Shown here: piece by piece, positions 1-10,075 of the stretch
How positions within the stretch are numbered: position 1 is the stretch's first letter
Layout of the letters: every line of letters starts with the position of its first letter
From: Strongylocentrotus droebachiensis
Lineage: Eukaryota > Echinodermata > Echinoidea > Camarodonta > Strongylocentrotidae
Direction of reading: 5' to 3'
NCBI GenBank assembly: GCA_035222895.1
Contig: JAVYIG010007188.1
Coordinates: forward strand, 41,806 to 105,805
DNA: 64,000 bases
Position numbers and translations under genes: made by a program
The notes under the pieces: model-generated
Seen by the model: only the letters and a program-made list of their open reading frames with translations
What the model was told of the DNA's origin: nothing
Databases searched by the model: none

Positions 1-277
1 CTTTATTTAAAAATAAAATCCGTATCATAAGCCTGGATTTCAGAAACATGTCTTAGGATATCATTTTAGTAGGAGGGGCAGTGGGAGTGGAGACACAAAT
101 ATTTTGCCCTTGTCTCCATTTGTTTTACTGTCGAAGTTCTTGAATAATAGAGAAAACTGGTCAGATATGCATCGAAGATTTACTCAACCCCTGCATTTCA
201 CCTACTCATATTATGTTGGTTCAACACTAATAACAAAAATCTGTTTCACAGGCCTACATAGTTCACAGGCCTACATA

Positions 278-541
278 CACCCACAACAAAAAGTGAGTCA
301 CCCTTACTCAAATTGATGAGTCACTGGTTTGTCCGCACAGCGACACACTTGAAGGATCAGGTGAGTCACTATGACTCGATACAAATGAGTCTTAAAGACT
401 CACTTGAAGTGAGTCTTAGATAAATAAGACTCATTTGTATCGAGTCATAGTGACTCACATGATCCTTCAAGTGTTTCGCTGTACGGACAAACCAGTGACT
501 CATCAATTTGAGTAAGGGTGACTCACTTTTTGTTGTGGGTG
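278..541. mobile_element. Family E palindromic element rich in TGAGTCA
   Basis: Two arms of about 117 bp (278-394 and 425-541) pair around a 30-base loop with few mismatches. The ends are CACCCACAACAAAAAGTGAG and its complement. Six perfect TGA(G/C)TCA heptamers, the AP-1 core, fall inside 264 bp. The same terminal sequence recurs at 1616-1641. The class is unknown; it looks like a foldback MITE. Confidence 0.8.
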
Positions 542-877
542 CATCATGACATAGACCCCCCTACTCCCTAGGCCTATCACACACATACCATACCATGCCA
601 GAGTCACTGTCCACATTTGCAATGGAAAATATATCCTAAAATATCACATTTTAGCGATGTAATCGGTGGTCCCGCTACCCGAATCTGAAAAATCTACTTT
701 GTACGCACTAAATTAAGCCTTAACTTGAGATTTATTTGTCACCCATACTGTCACGAAACAATCTTGAATTAATTCGTTTTACATCAAATAACAAGGATCT
801 AGGAGTTTCGTTGTATAAAACAATGATGCAAGATCATGCATGTTTTCATTCGACACGGCTTCGTGCGATACAGTAGA

Positions 878-1102
878 CACTATGAACATGACAGACAATG
901 AAAGCGGACAAAATATACAGTTCCTCAGGTAGACAAAGGGACATCCCTTCACTGCTATTATGTAAAAATGTGTAGAACAGGTGTCACATGCATATTCACC
1001 TGTTCTACACATTTTTACATAATAGCAGTGAAGGGATGTTCCTTTGTTTTCCTGAGGAACTGTATATTGTGTCCGCTTTCATTGTCTGTCATGTTCATAG
1101 TG
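878..1102. repeat. Long inverted repeat, 106-bp arms (K-related interior)
   Basis: Bases 878-983 pair with 997-1102 around a 13-base loop, with only a handful of mismatches. The arm includes GTGTAGAACAGGTG at the tip and GAACATGACAGACAATGAAA near the base. The same hairpin tip is found inside family K copies at 36066-36120 and 52734-52770. Confidence 0.85.
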
Positions 1103-1404
1103 AGAATCTATAGTTAAGTTACAAACAGCCTCATCAACTCGAGTGCGGATATCGTAAAATGAACGCATGCATCATTTGTATAATAATCAGAAGATTCAGC
1201 CCACGAATCCAGTCATAAAAATCATCGTTTAAAACCATATGAATAATTATGCGTACCAATTTTTCACTAGCTGCAGTCAAAACTCTTCTGAATCCAAGAT
1301 ATAAGATGGCGACGTCGCGTCGTCAAGGGAATTCAAATATGGCTCGAGAATGCGCATTTTGGATGACGTCACGAAAGCATGCGCGCGCATGCATACAGCC
1401 TCAC

Positions 1405-1641
1405 TTTCAAGTTGACTCACTTTTTTCTTCTAAAATGCTCTTATGTCGATCTTGACTCATTTTTTACGACCATGTGAGTCAGTCGAAGCATTTTGCAAAT
1501 GCGTCAGCTCATGATTGACACACTGGTGAAATATAAATGAGTCAATAGAGACTCATTGGTTGTTACTAATGAGTCAATTTACACCTGACTCACGAAAATT
1601 ATGCTTAAATGAGTCAAATGACTCACTTTTTGTTGTGGGTG
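1405..1641. mobile_element. Second family E end with eight TGAGTCA motifs
   Basis: The segment ends in GACTCACTTTTTGTTGTGGG, the same terminus as the element at 278-541. TGA(G/C)TCA occurs at 1413, 1453, 1475, 1538, 1570, 1586, 1610 and 1619. It may be the right half of a longer element whose left end is at 278 or 541, or a diverged solo copy. Confidence 0.65.
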
Positions 1642-1771
1642 TAGCTCTTTTTCAATTTTGTTCATTTTTTAAATAATAGAACACGATGTACAAGAGTACA
1701 CGAAAACTTCATTAAAACATGGAGGTTAATATCTCCTTAGAGGAAAATCCAACCGTAGACAGGTAGCTTAA

Positions 1772-1957
1772 AGCTTATCTGTATTAGTTTATAGGAGGGA
1801 TTAGACGTCCCTTCAAGTTCACTGGACATGTGATTATCTCATCAACTCAGCTCTCAATTAACATAAGAAAAAGAGGATCATGGGGGACCAATGGTCACCG
1901 ATTAGGCTTTTTTGATATATAGAAGGAGCAAGTAGCTACAAGTAGGACAGTGTGACT
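1772..1957 (+). mobile_element. Family C MITE (TTAA-flanked)
   Basis: A 186-bp copy between TTAA at 1768-1771 and 1958-1961. It shares TTATCTCATCAA, TCAGCTCTCAATTAACAT and GATCATGGGGGACCA with the copies at 4325, 7661, 30267 and 46675. TTAA flanks suggest mobilisation by a piggyBac-type transposase (inference). Confidence 0.75.
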
Positions 1958-2515
1958 TTAAAATATGTAACTCGGAAAGGTCTTTTCCTCAGACGAATCT
2001 AATACTATACTTCTGTAGCAGTCTTTTCCTCGTAATGCCTACACCAATAAGCGAAAGGGGTTAGTTTGATGATATTCTGAAAGGACAAATCACATGGCTT
2101 GAAAACCAAATCCGCCTCTGAATGGACCAGGTTAAAAAGCAAATGTCAAACTACACATTGACATAAAGAAAAGCTGATGGGGGGGGGGGGGCATCGTAGT
2201 ACCCCTTATTCTGAAGATAATTCGGGTGGAGGAATCAATCATAGCATGGCGGTCAGAACTTATTAAACTGAAATTGATCAAAAGGTCGTTGCCTTGGCCA
2301 ATATATTGAGATCGGTGCATACAAATCTAGTGCCATATGAAAAAGCCCACCAGTTATACACTATGACGTAGAGCTGATATCTTGCCTTCAAGATCTTGAT
2401 CAGGGTTTTCTATATTGAAAGATACTGCAAAGGAGGGTGATGTGTATGTAAAAGAAGAGAAGCAGGAGAGCAACATCAAAGAGAGGGATGCGACGAAAAA
2501 GGAGATGATGATTAA

Positions 2516-2818
2516 AGGGATTGGTTTTCTTTGCCTCAGATTCTAAACAAACTCCTGGATTTAGCTCATGCTACATTCATAATTATAAACCGTTGGGTCA
2601 GTCAGGAATCCCATGACCTTTTCAAGCTAATCGCCTGTCTGACTATTTGGAAAATGAGTATGGTAAAAACCGGTCGCTCAAAGATTTTTTAATTTTTTGA
2701 GGCACTTCATGATCATTTTGAAGCGCAATTTTTTAGGGCTTCAATATTACACCATATAACAGATACTGATAACACGTAGGGCCATGCATCTCAGATTTAA
2801 CATTGTTAAACGATGCCT
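2516..2818 (+). mobile_element. Family D MITE (TTAA-flanked)
   Basis: Begins AGGGATTGG after TTAA 2512-2515 and ends CGATGCCT before TTAA 2819-2822. It shares GAGGCACTTCATGATCATTT and GTAGGGCCATG with copies near 26019, 39593 and 41449. This copy is about 75 bp shorter than the others. No coding capacity. Confidence 0.75.
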
Positions 2819-3075
2819 TTAAGATTCACAAAAAAATGAAATAAGGAACACCCAAAATATCCTTTGAAATCTCAAATGTATTTGCAATTCTTCGATTTTC
2901 AATTCAATCATTTGTCTATTCGTGAAAATACACAGATCAAATGGCTAATTACACATGGCTTATGCGACTTTCCGATGTAATTTTAATGTCGTAGAAAAAA
3001 ATCGTTAAGATGAAGAAGGACTAATCATAATGCTTGACTAGCGTTAGGAGCTGTTTTATTTACGCGAAATGTGAT

Positions 3076-3227
3076 CAGGGACCCGTTTCACAAAACTTGT
3101 CATCAGTGACAAATGACAGTCTTTGTTATAAGCTACTGAAATCCTTGCTTCTAATTGGTTATCTGGAGATTTGTCACTGATTCATGTCATTTGTCATCAT
3201 AAAGAGGCTTTGTGAAACGGGTCCCTG
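3076..3227. mobile_element. Family A MITE (hAT-like), copy 1
   Basis: A 152-bp near-palindrome with ends CAGGGACCCGTTTCACAAA and the complement. The interior carries CATCAGTGACAAATGACAG and the mirror TTGTCACTGATTCATGTC. Ends beginning CAGGG recall hAT terminal repeats; a clean 8-bp duplication was not visible. Confidence 0.8.
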
Positions 3228-3389
3228 AATTGCCTGAGAACAGATTGTAGTTTTCTATAAACAAAGGGTTTATTGATACTGACAATCCTGAGAAAAGATC
3301 TTCAATTCGTATGATTGGAACCTATTATAGAAATATCATGGGACCGTTTGCATAGCAAGCTATCATAATCCCTTCGATAAAATTTCATT

Positions 3390-3900
3390 TCAGTGTTTAT
3401 AGAATGAATGGATTTTTGACACGTTTAAGAAATGTCTTGACACCGCAGGTTAACAATTTTCTTAGTTCTCGGGTGGCCATATCATATTTTGATCTTCCTA
3501 AAATTGCCAAACAGACATGAATCAGAAAAAAGAATGGATTGTTGATACGTCTGACATTGTAGATTAACAATTTTGCCTTTTCAATATTAAAAAAAACGGG
3601 GGATTGTTTTGTACGTCAACATGTAAGTCCTTTCTTGGTTTTCGCGTGGATCAAATCACATTTTGATCTTCGAAAAAATGCCAAACAGACAAGAACCATC
3701 AAAATAAATGGATTGTAACACGTCTGACAATGGTCGTTGACGTTTGAGGTTATTTTTGTTTGCCTTTTAATAATTCAAAAGAATGACGATTTGCTTTGAA
3801 CATCAACAGATAAGCCCTTTCTCAGTTTGGGGTGGATCAAATCACATTTTGATCCTTGGAATATTGCAAGACAGAGATAAATCATAAGGACGAAAAGATT
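3390..3900 (+). repeat. Diverged tandem repeat, about 180 bp x nearly 3
   Basis: Marker TTTTGATC recurs at about 3488, 3662 and 3848 (spacing 174 and 186). It is accompanied each time by GGATCAAATCACA-like sequence, AAACAGACA(T/A)GAA and ATGGATT. Units are diverged with small indels. Confidence 0.75.
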
Positions 3901-4324
3901 GGGTAAACAGAAACCAGGGCGGTATCATATCGATATTATTGTAAAATATACATTGTACGTACAAACTGTATTCATGGTAACCATAAAGATAAGTTCATCA
4001 CTCATTTTTTTCTTCAATGTGAGGGCAAACAGGATAATCATAAAAACATCTGTAAAACTATATTATGAAAGTAGATTATTCATAAGGGCTTTATATACGC
4101 ACTCGGATTTATCCTATATCACAACCGCAAGAATAAATCATTCATGAGATAGGATAAAGCTTCTATATTTGTTTGAGAAATGTTTCCTCATTTTCTAATA
4201 ATACTTTCCATCTGTTGCTTCTCGGATTAACCTACTAAAACAAACCAGTCGAAAATAGGATGTGTCGTAATGCATAAATACAGCGTTTCGTGTTGTACTC
4301 TGACATTTACTTCATCTCATTTAA

Positions 4325-4511
4325 ATCCCGTCTGCACTAGTTTGGCCAGTGGGGATTAGACCTCCCTGCAAGGTCACTGGCAGTTGGTTATCTCATCAAA
4401 TCAGCTCTCAAATAACATCAGAAAAAGACGATCATGGGAGACCAGCAGACACCGATTAGGCATTGTTTGCTATATAGAGGGCGCAAGTAGCTAAAATAGT
4501 GCAGTTGGGCT
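4325..4511 (+). mobile_element. Family C MITE (TTAA-flanked)
   Basis: A 187-bp copy with TTAA at 4321-4324 and 4512-4515. Carries CTGCACTAGTTTGGCC at one end and AGTGCAGTTGGGCT at the other, a short imperfect terminal inverted repeat. Confidence 0.8.
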
Positions 4512-4529
4512 TTAACATAAAATACCTGT

Positions 4530-4669
4530 GTTTCTAAAACAATGATCACATGATCGAAACCCAAGGGCAAAATTCATTACCCGATTGTTTGTCCCATACA
4601 AATCATGTTCGGGTCACGTAATACGTTATTGGCACGTTCGCACATTTCCATAAGTGACGTGCAGGGCTA
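4530..4669 (+). mobile_element. Family H element, left part
   Basis: Shares CATACAAATCATGTTCGG, ACGT(C/T)ATT and CACATTTCCATA(A/T)GTGA with copies at 16255, 34770 and 35135. Similarity stops at GGGCTAT, where a TACGC-rich foldback element begins, and seems to resume near 5150 (TTGATTTTCG). Confidence 0.55.
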
Positions 4670-5141
4670 TGCGTAGAGTTGCGTAGTGTTGCGTACCGAC
4701 TACGCCGAGCGTACGCTGGCCTACGTAACTATACGCTGAGGGACGAAAAAGGGTACGCGGGTACGCAAGTCTACGCAACGCCACGCTACAGTACGCCAAG
4801 CCTACAGTACGCCACCGTACGTCAGACAAACGAAGCAATAAAAGTTTGCGCACACAGTAAGCAACCGTACGCAAACGTAAGCAGACATGTACGCCAGACC
4901 TACGTAAACGTTCGCAAACCTACGCTTGCTATACGCAATCGTATGCGTAGGTACTCCAATTGCATACGCCGTAGGTACGCGGTGCGTTTGTACAGGGTAC
5001 GTAACCATACAGCATCGTATGCCAGCCTACGCATAACCTACGCATAACCTACGCAGGGACTACGCCGAAGCAACATTTTTGTCATGAATACGCACCCGAA
5101 TTTTGGCGTAGTCGGTACGCCAGACTACACAACTCTACGCA
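4670..5141. mobile_element. Family F foldback element made of TACGC/GCGTA units
   Basis: Terminal inverted repeats of 37 bp lie at 4670-4706 and 5105-5141 (TGCGTAGAGTTG.. and ..GCGTACCGACTACGCC, two or three mismatches). The interior is a degenerate array of TACGC, GTACGC and GCGTA spaced about every ten bases in either orientation. CpG content is far above the flanks. Open frames on both strands here are products of the repeat and not genes. Confidence 0.8.
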
Positions 5142-5590
5142 GATCCGGTATGAAAGGGGCTTTAGTTTGATTTTCGCAGGTACGTGCTACCGTAGTATTC
5201 CTATATATTTTGACCAAAAATAAAAGACATTCATCGAGAGAAAATAATAGTTAGAATGACCACACCCTCAAGACAAATATAGGGAATAAGTTATCTTGAA
5301 ATCTATGGAAATGAAATTCTACGCAACATCTGGATCCCAGAGGGAAACATGTGTTAGCAGTGTACAGACTGAGGGCATCGATGAGTTGGATTACTTCTGA
5401 CATCGTCTGATATAAAGACTTGTTTTTTGGTTGGTGATTTTTTCTTCTCCATGACGTGTTCAGTGGTCTCAAGAACTATGTCCTAGATCTGACACGACTT
5501 CTACACACAATCTTGAAGATACCTAACACACTTATGAACACGAGTAACATTATATATATATATACCACTTTCTTTATTTGATGTACAAAT

Positions 5591-5634
5591 TGAGAGAGAG
5601 AGAGAAAGAGAGAGAGAAAGAGAGAGAAAGAGAG

Positions 5635-5668
<34 letters not shown>

Positions 5669-5692
5669 TGTGTTAGAGAGAGAGAGAGAGAG

Positions 5693-5729
<37 letters not shown>

Positions 5730-5750
5730 TATAGAGAGATAGAGAGAGTG
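5591..5750 (+). repeat. (GA)n-(TG)n-(GA)n microsatellite
   Basis: Purine GA tract interrupted by about 13 TG repeats at 5639-5665. Open frames across it are repeat artefacts. Confidence 0.95.
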
Positions 5751-6349
5751 AAAACATTATCTGCACAGAGAGATACAAAAAACCATCAGTTCAATTTCCA
5801 TTCAAATACAAGCGAGAGACGGGGAAGGAAGAGACAGACAAATAGTCAAAAAAAGATAAAGAGGCATAACCGACATACAAAGAAATCTGTTCTTCCTGTT
5901 AATTCTGTAGTTTCTTTTGAGCAATATTATTGAAGAACACTCGAAATGATTTCAAACAAATTCCCACGTAATCTGAGCCTAAGATGTACGAGCCGCAGAG
6001 GACTTATGAAATCTAATGCTATATGTAGGATGATGTAAGTCATTGATTTTTTAATAAGAGTTAGAGCACTCTCCCTCTTTTCCTTTCCCCTTATGATATA
6101 TTCATCTAGTCATTTTGGTTTACGTATGCTCATTTTAGGCTTTCCATATTTAATACAAGAATTCTACAATTGCTATGTCTTGACTACATCTCGCGTGATT
6201 CAATGTACGACGTAAACTTCTCATAAAGTGAATGTTAAATTGAATTGAATAGACCAGTTGACTAGTCATATTCAAATATATGGATGTTTCTTCATGGGGA
6301 CCTAGTGACAAGTTATACCATTAACCTGTTAACCAATTCTGCATAAATA

Positions 6350-6450
6350 GCATGTTGCTATGTCGGGCAAGCTTTCAGGTTGTCAAGAACAATCTTTGTT
6401 TGAAAAGTATGCATTACATTTGAATATGTGAGTAAACCGGTCCATTGAAT
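6350..6450 (+). repeat. Uncategorised repeat just downstream of exon 2
   Basis: TTGCTATGTCGGGCAAGC and GTTGTCAAGAACAATCT recur inverted at 33721-33765. TACATTTGAATATGTGAGTA recurs in direct orientation at about 33863. TGCTATGTCGGGCAAGCCT also occurs at 11919. No ends could be fixed. Confidence 0.5.
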
Positions 6451-6495
6451 TGAGTAGCAGTCCCATACGTTTATATCGATGTCGGTTGTTCTTAC

Positions 6496-6662
6496 CTTCC
6501 ATAACGTATACCAACGACCCGACATCTCCTTCTTTGATAATGCAGCTGCTTTTGCTGTATTCCACGGGATACATGCAGTCGACTATCTCCTGGATCTGGG
6601 AGGATTCCAAGTTCTTCATGAAATCGTTGTCTAATATTGCCGATTTGATGCATTCTCGTGCA
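6496..6662 (-). CDS. PRKG1: cGMP-dependent protein kinase I, second coding exon (cGMP-binding domain A, start)
   Basis: The exon is 167 bp: one base completing the Gly codon left by exon 1, 55 full codons, and one base of the next codon. It reads [20 protein letters not shown], then [20 protein letters not shown] and [15 protein letters not shown]. This is almost residue for residue the vertebrate PKG I segment entering cyclic-nucleotide-binding domain A. The acceptor is strong: a long T-rich tract at 6667-6700 ending TTTTTCACAG. The donor is GAAG before GTAAGAAC, giving phase 1 as in the vertebrate gene, where an Asp codon is split at this point. The conserved next piece (GKVEV..FGELAILYNC) was not found in 1-6495, so it must lie beyond the left edge. 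The SKSSC stretch replaces the vertebrate GKDSC. Confidence 0.95.
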
Positions 6663-6892
6663 CTGTGAAAAAGAAATATATAAAAAAAAAAAGGAAAAGG
6701 GTTATTATACTGTTCTGGTCATTTCTGATTACAAGCGTGTGTTATTGGGCAACCAATGACGTAAAGAAAAGCACTTAAAGATACAATTCAGAAGTATGCG
6801 GCATTTTCATGGATTCTTAAAATGTAAGACAAACATGGGTGTCCCCGTTACTTGGACATTTTGGAGGACACAGTGAAAAAAGGAGACATATG

Positions 6893-7035
6893 GAGAGAGA
6901 AAGAGAGAGAGGGGAGACTGAGGAAGAAAGAGAGAGAGAGGGGAAGAGAGAGGGAAGGAGAGAGATAGAGGAAGAGAGAGAGAGAGAGAGAGGAAGATAG
7001 AGGAAAGAAGAGAGAGAGAGAGAGAGAGAGAGACG
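6893..7035 (+). repeat. (GA)n purine tract
   Basis: Irregular GA/GGA repeat over about 140 bases, 230 bp upstream (in gene direction) of exon 2. Confidence 0.95.
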
Positions 7036-7660
7036 GATGATCGGAATAGAATAGAAGGGTATGTTGCTTGCATTACGAGAAGAAAAGGAAGGCCAGAGTG
7101 AAAAAGAAAAATAGGCCACGAAGTGGATTTTAGATGCACTTCACACGGCATCATTGAAATTCGTAAATTGGAGATCAACGTATTTCATGGAATAAGGCCT
7201 ACCATTTCAGAACAATTGAACAAGAAATGGAACGAGATTTATATTCGCCTCCTCCATTACCGCGCAAAAGCAGTAAAGAAAAAGCTCCAAGAGAAGTACG
7301 CTTTCTACGTTTCCTTGAATATATCTCTTATAACTAAACTCGTTCTCGAACGAGTGCTCTATACTTCCTATATCAGGTTTTTAATCAAATATAGTCTTAT
7401 TCTCTTCACCTAGATCCTATTCATATAGGATGGGTCAATTAAGGAGTACAAAGAGACACAGAGATTACTAATGTTCTGTACATGAATGACTAGACAAAGT
7501 GCTTCCTAACTGGGCACTAAAAGTTATTGGAAATGCTGCTATTAGTTTTGAAAGTGGTATGTTTGGAAAAGTAAAAGGCTGGAATGTTTGTTCTACTCTT
7601 GTGCGCATGACGATTAGTTCAATATACATGTAGTGTAGTGCCAACATGCACATGATATTC

Positions 7661-7856
7661 GTCTGTTTGGAGCCAGAAGGGAATTAAATCTGATTTAAAA
7701 CCTCCCTGCGTGTTCACTGACAGATGGTTATCTCATCAAAATAATCAGCTCTAAATTAACATAAGAAAAAGGGCATCATGGGGGACCAACGGGTACTGCT
7801 TAGACACTGTTTGCTATATAGAGGGCGCAGGTACCTACAAGTAGTGCAGTCCCGCC
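7661..7856 (+). mobile_element. Family C MITE
   Basis: Right end before TTAA 7857-7860. The left end carries CTGTTTGGAGCCAGAAGG, shared with fragments at 22801 and 23611. The interior matches the other C copies (GGTTATCTCATCAAA, GCTATATAGAGGGCGCA). Confidence 0.75.
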
Positions 7857-7896
7857 TTAAAGGATATGCTTAAGGTTTCATGGTTGTTAGATTATT

Positions 7897-8093
7897 GTTT
7901 ACCTGACTGCAAATTAAAAAAGGGGAAGGTTGTAAGTAAGCAAACAGGGGACCGACGGCTTCAAGTCGTCTCCCAGAGACATGGCAACGAGGATTAATAC
8001 ATTACCAAAGGGCACGAGCGCCTTGACTTGGTTTTGAACCCGGAACCTCCCGGTTACGAGACCTTTTCTTTACCACAAGGCCATTTTACTAGA
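7897..8093 (-). mobile_element. SINE-2 family copy (tRNA-headed)
   Basis: On the minus strand a degenerate tRNA head (A box GGCCTTGTGGTAAAG, B box GGGTTCAAAACC) is followed by GCGCTCGTGCCCTTTGG, TATTAATCCTCGTTGCCA, GAAGCCGTCGGTCCCC and the tail CAGTCAGGTAAACAATAAT. The same body occurs at 62025-62215 and, truncated, at 60311-60397. Confidence 0.8.
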
Positions 8094-8470
8094 GTCAAAC
8101 TGGTCTCTGGTCGAAAAGTTGATAGAAACTACATAACGATGAAGAAAAATAATAGAGGAGAAGAATGTAGAAGGAACGAGGAAACGAACCTGATAAAATC
8201 ATGATTTGATTACAACTCATCTCCATTAGCAGATTGGTGTACGAGATTGTATATACTCGGAATACGATTATCAAATTGCAAATGCTGAATTTTGTCGTTT
8301 ATAAACCGGAATGGATGACTTTTCTTGACTATTCCTCTGTTTTCGACTCTTAATCTATCATCATTATCATCATCACATCTTCTCTTCTCTCACACTCTTT
8401 ACGCATCTGATCAAACCCATATACCACTAGATTTCTTCCACAAGCTATGTCATTCTCTGCATTATTATTC

Positions 8471-8544
8471 TCGACCCTCTCTCTTTCTCCATCTATTTCT
8501 TCATCTCTCTCTCTCTATCCTCCCTTCCTCCCCTCTCTCTCCCC

Positions 8545-8600
<56 letters not shown>
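8471..8600 (+). repeat. (CT)n pyrimidine tract
   Basis: Continuous CT repeat with short interruptions. Adjacent Ser/Leu-rich open frames are repeat translations. Confidence 0.95.
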
Positions 8601-8601
<1 letters not shown>

Positions 8602-8689
8602 GTGTTCCGCCAAGTGCAGGTCTATACACCAGAGCCCTGTGTAGTTCTTTCTCCATCCCTCTCTTTTAGACTTAATTCTTCACTGAGTG

Positions 8690-9485
8690 ATAATGATCCA
8701 TCATCATTCCGATACCATGCATTCCAATTCTTGGTCTTCCTCTTCCAGGTTTACTTACCATCTTCCCTTCCAAGATGTATCTTGAGCTTATTATTGCTCC
8801 TCTTCTTATAACTACCATCCATATTTCGTCTCTCTTTCTCTATTTAACCATGTCCGGCGCCAACTCTTCTAAATGAGCCATCTACCATTCGAAGAGGTCT
8901 CTGGAGCTTATTATTCCCCCTCTTATACCTTACATCCATGTTTCCGTCTCTCTTTCTCTTCAAACCCATGCCCAGAGCCAACACTCTTTCCAATTCGTAC
9001 GTTGTACATCTAGAGGGTCGTGAAGGTAGGGCGCTCTTGGTCTTCGTCAGGTATAAGCATACTCATGATCATTAGCGTCTTATATGGTTATCCATCATCA
9101 GTCCAATACCATCATAATTCTCGGTCTTCCTCTTCCAGGTTTACCAACCATTTTCTCTTCCAAGATGTCCCTGGAGCTTATTATTCCCCCTCTTCTGATA
9201 CCTTACATCCATGTTTCCGTCTCTCTTTCTCTTTATAACCACGCCCGGTGCCAACCGTCTTCTAAATGAGCCACCTACCCTCCGAAGATGTCTCACAGCA
9301 TAATTATTCTTCCCTCTTCTTATACCTTACATCTATGTTTCCGTCTCTCTTTCTCTTTGTAACCACCCCAGAGCCAACTCTTTCCAATGCGTATGTTGTA
9401 CATGTAGAGGGTCGTTAAGGTAGAGTGCTCTTGGTCCTCGATCGTCAGGTATAGTCATACTCATGATCATTAGCGTCTTAATGGT
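8690..9485 (+). repeat. Two-copy higher-order tandem repeat, about 392 bp per unit
   Basis: Each unit holds two related sub-blocks. GAGCTTATTATTCC..TACATCCATGTTTCCG occurs at about 8781, 8902, 9171 and 9294, so spacings alternate about 121 and 269. GGTCTTCCTCTTCCAGGTTT recurs at 8733 and 9123. GTACATCTAGAGGGTCG recurs at 9004 and 9398. Confidence 0.85.
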
Positions 9486-9739
9486 TAATGAAGCTAGAGA
9501 GCATACCGAATGGTCAAGGGTTGGATGAAAAGCTGAAGAGATTGATTGATTGAAGAGTGAATCATTAAGGGAAGGGTAAACATAAGGCTCGAGAGAAACC
9601 ACCATCAATCATGAAAGATACAGCACCGCACTGCATCTAACAACCATGGTCCCCATGCATGTTCCTTGCAAACAGAATGGCATGAAATCTATAGCTGATG
9701 TTGATTTGTTACAAAGCGGAACGAGTCCCTTCCGCGCCA

Positions 9740-10075
9740 AAAGAGGTATCGTGGTATAGTGGTAGTGGTTTATGCACTTGACTCTCAATCCAACGGTTGA
9801 GGGTTCGAATCCCAGCTCAACACTAACGTATTTAACCAGTTGTAATAGGGTACCTCGCAATTTCTGGGGTAATAATGACTGCAGGGCCCTTAGGAAGAAC
9901 ATCTTTGTTACTGATGGGGCTTCCCTTGGTAAACAAAGCTGTTATTCGTTTATCATTGTGGCTGAGTCTGGAGCATGTAGACTATCCCATGTCACTGTAT
10001 GATTGTAGCATAGATAGTCTACATGTTTATACTCCAGGCTCTGGTTTTCACTATTTTATTGGTTGGTAAACAAGG
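9740..10075 (+). mobile_element. SINE-3, tRNA-headed
   Basis: Head GGTATCGTGGTATAGTGGTA (A box) and GAGGGTTCGAATCCCA (B box) resemble a tRNA, but the acceptor ends do not pair, so it is a SINE head and not a tRNA gene. An inner hairpin pairs GAGCATGTAGACTATC (9969) with GATAGTCTACATG (10012). The leader GAACGAGTCCCTT recurs at 10088 with a second, diverged hairpin copy to 10210. Confidence 0.65.

Larger units (their letters stand above)
1..6495 (-). other. PRKG1: PRKG1 intron 2 (5' part; continues past the left edge)
   Basis: Starts at the donor GTAAGAAC next to 6496 and reaches the left edge without a recognisable acceptor and exon for the rest of cyclic-nucleotide-binding domain A. It holds several inverted-repeat elements, a 180-bp tandem repeat and a GA/TG tract, listed separately. 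Confidence 0.75.

Noticed and set aside
4626-5047. Open frames of 82-122 codons on both strands rich in Tyr, Arg and Ala
   Set aside because: They are translations of the TACGC/GCGTA repeat, which lacks stops in several frames.
5476-5933. Ser/Leu- and Arg/Glu-rich open frames over GA/CT tracts (also 6807-7178, 8325-8669, 15174-15536, 23900-24232, 27190-27573, 48223-48598, 49802-50231, 53815-54124)
   Set aside because: Pure products of dinucleotide repeats with no start context or homology.
6383-6495. Reading frame continuing past exon 2 (..NNRHRYKR)
   Set aside because: GTAAGAAC directly after GAAG is a good donor, and the similarity to PKG stops there; the remainder is intron.
9745-9825. 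Possible tRNA gene
   Set aside because: A and B boxes are good but the 5' and 3' acceptor strands do not pair; it is a SINE head. The same applies to 14472-14545, 38380-38452, 55725-55795 and 62150-62215.
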